Source: JASFQI01 sp050115555
Lineage (GTDB): Bacteria > Desulfobacterota > DSM-4660 > Desulfatiglandales > HGW-15
Reading direction: 5' to 3'
NCBI GenBank assembly: GCA_050115555.1
Contig: JASFQI010000163.1
Location: 1 to 10,443 of the forward strand
DNA: 10,443 bases
Below the pieces are notes generated by a model. The model made no database searches. It was given only the letters and a program-made list of their open reading frames with translations, and had not been told where the DNA came from. Each line of letters opens with the position of its first letter. The stretch's first letter is position 1. Positions 6,330 through 10,443 of this stretch are shown here, piece by piece. A program made the position numbers and the translations under genes.

Positions 6330-8719
6330 TGCCCGGAGGGTTCAAACCCAGGATGCCCCGCAAGTACGTGGGCACCTATCGTGCAAAGATCGAGGGGCGC
6401 GCCAAGGCCGGGGGCCGTGCCGAGTACCTGGACGACATCGCTTCGGGGCTCCGGTTCCCGGGGATGCTCCACGCCAAGGTCCTCCGCTCCCCCCACCCCC
6501 ACGCGATCATTCGAAGCATGAACACGGATGAGGCCGAGCATATGCCGGGGGTCCACTGTGTGCTCCGGTACGACGACCCCGAGGTGGCGGCGCTCAAGCC
6601 CACCACCAACGCCTGGACCAGCTTCAACACGGTGGGCTACGACACCATGTACTACCCCACCTACCGCGACCGAAAGGTCCTGGGTCCCAAGGCCCACTGG
6701 GTAGGGGACGAGGTGGGGTGCGTGGTGGTGGCCGAGAACGGGGAGCTGGCCGAGGAGGCCCTTCAACGCGTGGAGATCGACTGGGAGGTGCTGCCCTTTG
6801 TCCTGGACCCCCGCGAGGCCATGGAGCCGGGCGCCCCGGTGATCCACCCGGAGATCAACCCCGACGGCAACATCCTGCCGCCGGAGTCCTTTTGCGGGCC
6901 CGATGTCTACCGCATTCGCGGGGACGTGGACAAGGCCTTTTCCGAGGCCGACGAGATCGTCGAGGCGAGCTCGATCTACCACTACGCGGACCACGGCTGC
7001 CTGGACACGCGGGCCTGCCTCGCGGTCTGGAAGGACGACGAGCTGACCTGCTGGACCAACATGTACCAGGCGGACCAGACGCGCATGTTCATCGCCCAGA
7101 TGCTGGAGATTCCCCTCCATAAGGTCCGGGTCATCTGCCCCTACATTGGGGGGAGCTTCGGGCGGGGGAACACGGGCGATCAGATTTATTACATCTTCAC
7201 GGCCATTGCCGCGAAGCGGGTCCGAAGGCCGGTCAAGTTCCGCCACACCCGGTGGGAGGACTTTCACGACACCCGGAACGGCACTGAGTGGTCCGTCCGC
7301 ATGTCGGCGACAAAGGACGGGAAGATCACGGGGTGCTCTTTTTACGGCATCGGGGATTCCGGCGCGTACTCCGAGCACACCATCGCGGCCCTCAAGTACA
7401 TGTCCGGCTACGAGATCGACGAGTGTTTGCTGGCCCACATTCCCAACATGCGCATGGAGGCCTACGCGGTCTACACGAACAAGATCCCGGGCTCCTGCAA
7501 ACGGGGAATCGGCAACAACCAGTTCAACATGACACTCTTCTGGGCGGTGGAGCTCCTGGCGGAGCGGCTGGGCATGGACCCGGTGGAGATGGCCATTCAG
7601 AACTTCGGCCACGAGTGGGAAGGGCTTCCCAACCGGAGCGTGGCCGCCGTTCTAAGAGAGGGCGCCGAGCGAATCGGTTGGGACAGGCGTCGGCCCACGG
7701 GACAGGGTGAGCTGGTGGACGGGTGCCGAAAGAGGGGCCTGGGGTTCTCCCTTCATGACGGCTGGCACGCGGCCTGGCAGGAGGAGCCCAGGGGGATGGT
7801 ACAGGTGGGGATCCGTCTCAACCCGGACATGACCGTGATCCTTCAGGCCCCAATGGCAGAAACCGGCTGCGGGTCCAACTCCTGCGTGGTGTGGGCCTGT
7901 GCCGAGCACCTCGCCTTCATCGGGGTCCCGCCCGAGAACATCAAGTGGATCGAAAAGGCCGACACCGAGACCGGGTACAAGGACATGGTCCAGACGGACA
8001 GCTCGGTCTCCTACCTCCAGGCCGAGCTCATGCCAGAGGCCGCAGCCCTCCTGAAGGAGAAGCTCCTCGTCATGGCGTCCGCCAGGCTGGAGCGGCCCAA
8101 GGAAGAGCTCGACATTGAAGAGGGCCGGGCGTTCGTCCGGAATGCGCCCGATACGGGCATCACGATCAAGGAGCTCCTCTGGAACGAGACCATGCTCCCC
8201 ATTCTGGTGACCGTGGAACGCATGCCTCCCCTCGAGGTGACGGGCGTGCCCTACGAGGCCTCGTTTGCCGAGGTGGAGGTGGACGTGGAGACCGGGCTCG
8301 TGACGGTCACGCGCATCGTCCAGCTGAACGACTGCGGCACGGTCATGTACGCCAGTGGCGCAGAGGCCCAGCAGCTGGGCGGCCAGGCCATGGGCCTGGG
8401 CGAGGCCCTCACCGAGGAGATCGTCTACGATCCGGCCACGGGCATTCCCCTCAACTTCAACTGGGTGGACTATCAGATCCCCACCATGCTCGATATCCCG
8501 CCAGTGGACCCCGTGCCCATGGAGGTCTGGGAGGGCGCCGGCGAGTACGGGGCGTGCGGTATCGGCGAGTCGGTTACCACGTGCATCTGCCGGGCCGTGG
8601 CCAATGCCATCTACAACGCCACCGGGGCCCGGGTGGACTCCACCCCGTTCAAGCCGGAAAAGGTCCTCGCGGCCCTTGAGGCGGTAAAGTGCGGGCATGC
8701 GGAAGGGGAGGGGTCATGA
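6329..8719 (+). CDS. Molybdenum hydroxylase large (Moco-binding) subunit
   Basis: This 796-residue catalytic subunit of a xanthine dehydrogenase-family enzyme should bind the molybdopterin cofactor and hydroxylate or oxidise an activated carbon using water. An a/b-hammerhead domain lies at the N-terminus (GRAEYLDDI, GMLHAKVLRSPHPHA). The Moco-binding body includes IGGSFGRG at 273-280, the counterpart of GGGFGGK in xanthine dehydrogenase, and PGSCKRGIG at the position of the usual GAxRGxG motif. The C-terminal GACGIGES holds Glu747, the expected catalytic base. Where many relatives have GQG, this protein has TGCGSN with Cys514, a change near the cofactor. The start at 6329 has AGGAGGT (6316-6322) six bases upstream; the frame is open further upstream (ATG at 6146) but that overlaps the small subunit. 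The sequence is divergent from 4-hydroxybenzoyl-CoA reductase alpha and from CO dehydrogenase, so the substrate cannot be assigned. Its stop overlaps the next gene. Confidence 0.92.
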   Translation: MPGGFKPRMPRKYVGTYRAKIEGRAKAGGRAEYLDDIASGLRFPGMLHAKVLRSPHPHAIIRSMNTDEAEHMPGVHCVLRYDDPEVAALKPTTNAWTSFNTVGYDTMYYPTYRDRKVLGPKAHWVGDEVGCVVVAENGELAEEALQRVEIDWEVLPFVLDPREAMEPGAPVIHPEINPDGNILPPESFCGPDVYRIRGDVDKAFSEADEIVEASSIYHYADHGCLDTRACLAVWKDDELTCWTNMYQADQTRMFIAQMLEIPLHKVRVICPYIGGSFGRGNTGDQIYYIFTAIAAKRVRRPVKFRHTRWEDFHDTRNGTEWSVRMSATKDGKITGCSFYGIGDSGAYSEHTIAALKYMSGYEIDECLLAHIPNMRMEAYAVYTNKIPGSCKRGIGNNQFNMTLFWAVELLAERLGMDPVEMAIQNFGHEWEGLPNRSVAAVLREGAERIGWDRRRPTGQGELVDGCRKRGLGFSLHDGWHAAWQEEPRGMVQVGIRLNPDMTVILQAPMAETGCGSNSCVVWACAEHLAFIGVPPENIKWIEKADTETGYKDMVQTDSSVSYLQAELMPEAAALLKEKLLVMASARLERPKEELDIEEGRAFVRNAPDTGITIKELLWNETMLPILVTVERMPPLEVTGVPYEASFAEVEVDVETGLVTVTRIVQLNDCGTVMYASGAEAQQLGGQAMGLGEALTEEIVYDPATGIPLNFNWVDYQIPTMLDIPPVDPVPMEVWEGAGEYGACGIGESVTTCICRAVANAIYNATGARVDSTPFKPEKVLAALEAVKCGHAEGEGS

Positions 8720-10443
8720 TGAAGCCTGTCGACTACATTCGCGGAAACAGCCTGAAAGCGGCGGAAAAGACTCTTGTCGAGTTCGAAGGGCGGGCCCGCC
8801 CGCTGGCCGGTGGCACCGACCTCCTGGGCGGTCTCAAGGATGCCATCCACCCCGCCCCTCCCGAGGCCCTGGTGGATCTCAAGAGGATCGAGGGGCTGAG
8901 CGGCGTGGAGGAGCGGGCCGACGGGGTGTACATCGGCGCCATGACCCGGCTTCGGGACCTGGCCCGGGACCCGGTCCTGAAGGAACGTTTCAAGGCACTT
9001 GCCCAGGCCGCCGAGGCCGTGGCCTCCCCCCAGATCCGAAACATGGGCACCCTGGCGGGCAACCTCTGCCAGGAGCCCCGGTGCTGGTACTACCGCAACC
9101 CGCACAACACCTTTCACTGCGCCAGAAAGGGTGGAGACCGCTGTAACGCCCTCACCGGCGACAACCGCTTTCACTCGGTCTTCGGCTCCATGCGGGTGGG
9201 GCGCACCCCCTGTACGGCTGCCTGTCCGGTCCAGACGGATATCGCCGCCTACCTGGAGCTCCTGAGGGACAACCGGGTCGACGAGGCCGCGTCCGTGATC
9301 CTCGAGGTCAACCCCATTCCCGCGGTCACGGGGAGAGTCTGCCCCCACTTCTGCGAGCAGCAGTGCAACCGGGGCGGGTATGACGAGCCCGTTTCCGTCC
9401 GGGGAATCGAGCGTTTCCTGGGCGACCACATCCTGGCCCACCCCGACCGATTTCTTTTCCTGCCCGCGCAGGAGAGTGGTAAGTCGGTGGCCGTGGTGGG
9501 GTCGGGACCTTCTGGCCTGGCAGCCGCCTGGTTCCTGCGGCGCTCGGGCCATCGGGTTGTTGTGTTCGACCGCATGGAAAAGGCCGGCGGAATGCTCCGA
9601 TACGCCATCCCGTCCTTCCGGCTACCCAAAGAGGTCGTGGACCGCGTGGTGGAGTTCCTGGAGGCCGTGGGCGTGACGTTCGTCCTGGGGGTGGAGATCG
9701 GCCGGGACGCGCCGCCTTCGAAGCTCCTGGAAGAGCACGACACCGTGTATACGGCAGGCGGGGCCTGGGCCACGCCCTCCATCGGGCTCGAAGGGGAGGC
9801 GCACACCATGACCGGGCTCGCCTTTCTCGCGTCCGTCCAGAAAGGGCAAGCGGCTGCGCCCGGAAAGCGCGTCCTCGTGATCGGCGGGGGCAACGTGGCC
9901 GTAGACGCCGCGGTCACGGCCGGGCGCCTGGGCGCCGAAGAGGTCGTCATGGCCTGCCTCGAGTCCCGCGGGGAGATGCCCGCCCTGGATTGGGAGGTGC
10001 GCCACGCCCTTGAGGAGGGAATCGGGCTCATGACGTCCCTGGGCCCCTTGCGGGTTCTCACAAGCGGCGGCCGGGTCACCGGCGTGGAGCTCGTTGCCTG
10101 CACCTCGGTCTTCGACGCTGAAGGGCGTTTCGCCCCCTGCTTTGACACTCGCCGAACCAAGATCGTATCGTGCGACGCCGTGATCCTGGCCGTGGGACAG
10201 CGCCCGGACAGTACGTTGAACGAGCCCGGCACGGAGACCGAAGGGCCCGGAGTGGACCCGGTCACCCAGGCCACACGGGTCCAGGGCATCTTTGCCGGTG
10301 GCGATGCGGTCTCCGGGCCTGCCACCGTGGTCGAGGCGATCGCAGCAGGTCACCGCGCGGCCCGGGGCATGAACGCGTTCCTGGGAACCGTGGAGCCCGA
10401 AGGGAGCCGATCCCCGAATCTCATGAACCGGTTCGCAAGGAGC
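8716..10443 (+). CDS. Medium-subunit FAD domain fused to GltD-like oxidoreductase (partial)
   Basis: This frame stays open to the right edge (576 codons seen), so the 3' end is missing. Residues 1-157 are the FAD-binding PCMH domain of a molybdenum-hydroxylase medium subunit, with LAGGTDLLGG (30-39) and QIRNMGTLAGNLC (106-118). A loop with Cys118, Cys123, Cys135 and Cys143 resembles the [4Fe-4S] loop of 4-hydroxybenzoyl-CoA reductase beta. At about 158 the protein becomes GltD/NfnB-like. Cys166, Cys170, Cys209, Cys213 and Cys217 form the Fer4_20-type domain (PCTAACPV, GRVCPHFCEQQCNR). VAVVGSGPSGLAAAWFL (258-274) is the FAD site, VLVIGGGNVAVDAA (386-399) the pyridine-nucleotide site, and FAGGDAVSG (526-534) the closing FAD motif. 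It probably passes hydroxylase electrons to NAD(P). The start is ATG 8716 or, with better spacing to GGAGG (8707-8711), ATG 8719; it is coupled to the large-subunit stop. The medium-subunit C-terminal domain is either lost or beyond the window. Confidence 0.88.
   Translation, partial: MMKPVDYIRGNSLKAAEKTLVEFEGRARPLAGGTDLLGGLKDAIHPAPPEALVDLKRIEGLSGVEERADGVYIGAMTRLRDLARDPVLKERFKALAQAAEAVASPQIRNMGTLAGNLCQEPRCWYYRNPHNTFHCARKGGDRCNALTGDNRFHSVFGSMRVGRTPCTAACPVQTDIAAYLELLRDNRVDEAASVILEVNPIPAVTGRVCPHFCEQQCNRGGYDEPVSVRGIERFLGDHILAHPDRFLFLPAQESGKSVAVVGSGPSGLAAAWFLRRSGHRVVVFDRMEKAGGMLRYAIPSFRLPKEVVDRVVEFLEAVGVTFVLGVEIGRDAPPSKLLEEHDTVYTAGGAWATPSIGLEGEAHTMTGLAFLASVQKGQAAAPGKRVLVIGGGNVAVDAAVTAGRLGAEEVVMACLESRGEMPALDWEVRHALEEGIGLMTSLGPLRVLTSGGRVTGVELVACTSVFDAEGRFAPCFDTRRTKIVSCDAVILAVGQRPDSTLNEPGTETEGPGVDPVTQATRVQGIFAGGDAVSGPATVVEAIAAGHRAARGMNAFLGTVEPEGSRSPNLMNRFARS

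Noticed and set aside
6266..7612. Long minus-strand open frames opposite the hydroxylase large subunit (also 7652-8698 and 8611-9552)
   Set aside because: Low-complexity, domain-free translations opposite genes with strong family motifs; no ribosome binding sites or sensible neighbours.
9249..10325. A 358-codon minus-strand open frame and a second at 9622-10353
   Set aside because: They lie opposite the GltD-like domain, whose cysteine, FAD and nucleotide motifs are unmistakable; the antisense products are Ser/Thr/Arg/Pro-rich and unrecognisable.

Overview
The window looks like a chromosomal accessory or catabolic region from a high-GC, probably anaerobic bacterium. A sulfate-reducing or syntrophic Desulfobacterota (former Deltaproteobacteria) fits best. 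This rests on gene types and family resemblance, since there is no rRNA or other phylogenetic marker: an Old Yellow Enzyme-type flavin oxidoreductase, OFA-like and MCT-like MFS carriers, a PAS-PAS-LuxR regulator, and a molybdenum hydroxylase joined to a GltD-like NAD(P)H module. Strong AGGAGG-type ribosome binding sites and GC-rich third codon positions run through all the main genes. The first ~110 bases are strikingly AT-rich by contrast.

Layout. 1-463: mostly non-coding, AT-rich then mixed, with one doubtful 63-codon ORF. 464-1632 (+): a good sigma70-type promoter and an OYE-family NADH:flavin oxidoreductase whose C-terminal Fe-S motif is degenerate. 1655-2867 (-): an MFS transporter, convergent to the OYE gene, interrupted by a one-base frameshift in an A6 run exactly at its second DRxGRK loop. 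2868-3083: a divergent promoter region with a 13-bp perfect palindrome and a perfect TTGACA box. 3084-4289 (+): a second MFS transporter. 4347-5645 (+): a one-component PAS-PAS-LuxR transcription regulator. 5646-5819: a structured leader. 5820-10443 (+): a tightly overlapping operon of small, large and medium subunits of a xanthine dehydrogenase-family molybdenum hydroxylase.

The most notable object is the last gene, which enters at 8716 and is still open at the right edge (576 codons seen). Its first ~157 residues are the N-terminal FAD-binding (PCMH) domain of a molybdenum-hydroxylase medium subunit, including a cysteine-rich loop like that of 4-hydroxybenzoyl-CoA reductase beta. Where the rest of the medium subunit should follow, the protein switches to a complete GltD/NfnB-like module: a [4Fe-4S] N-terminal domain, an FAD domain and a pyridine-nucleotide domain. 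This implies a hydroxylase wired directly to NAD(P)(H), possibly with NAD preference.

Working model (inference): the region handles an unidentified organic substrate. One or both MFS carriers move it, the PAS regulator senses it or a related signal, the molybdenum enzyme hydroxylates it with electrons leaving through the fused flavin module, and the OYE-type enzyme reduces or dehydrogenates an enone or enoyl-type intermediate. The substrate cannot be read from the sequence.
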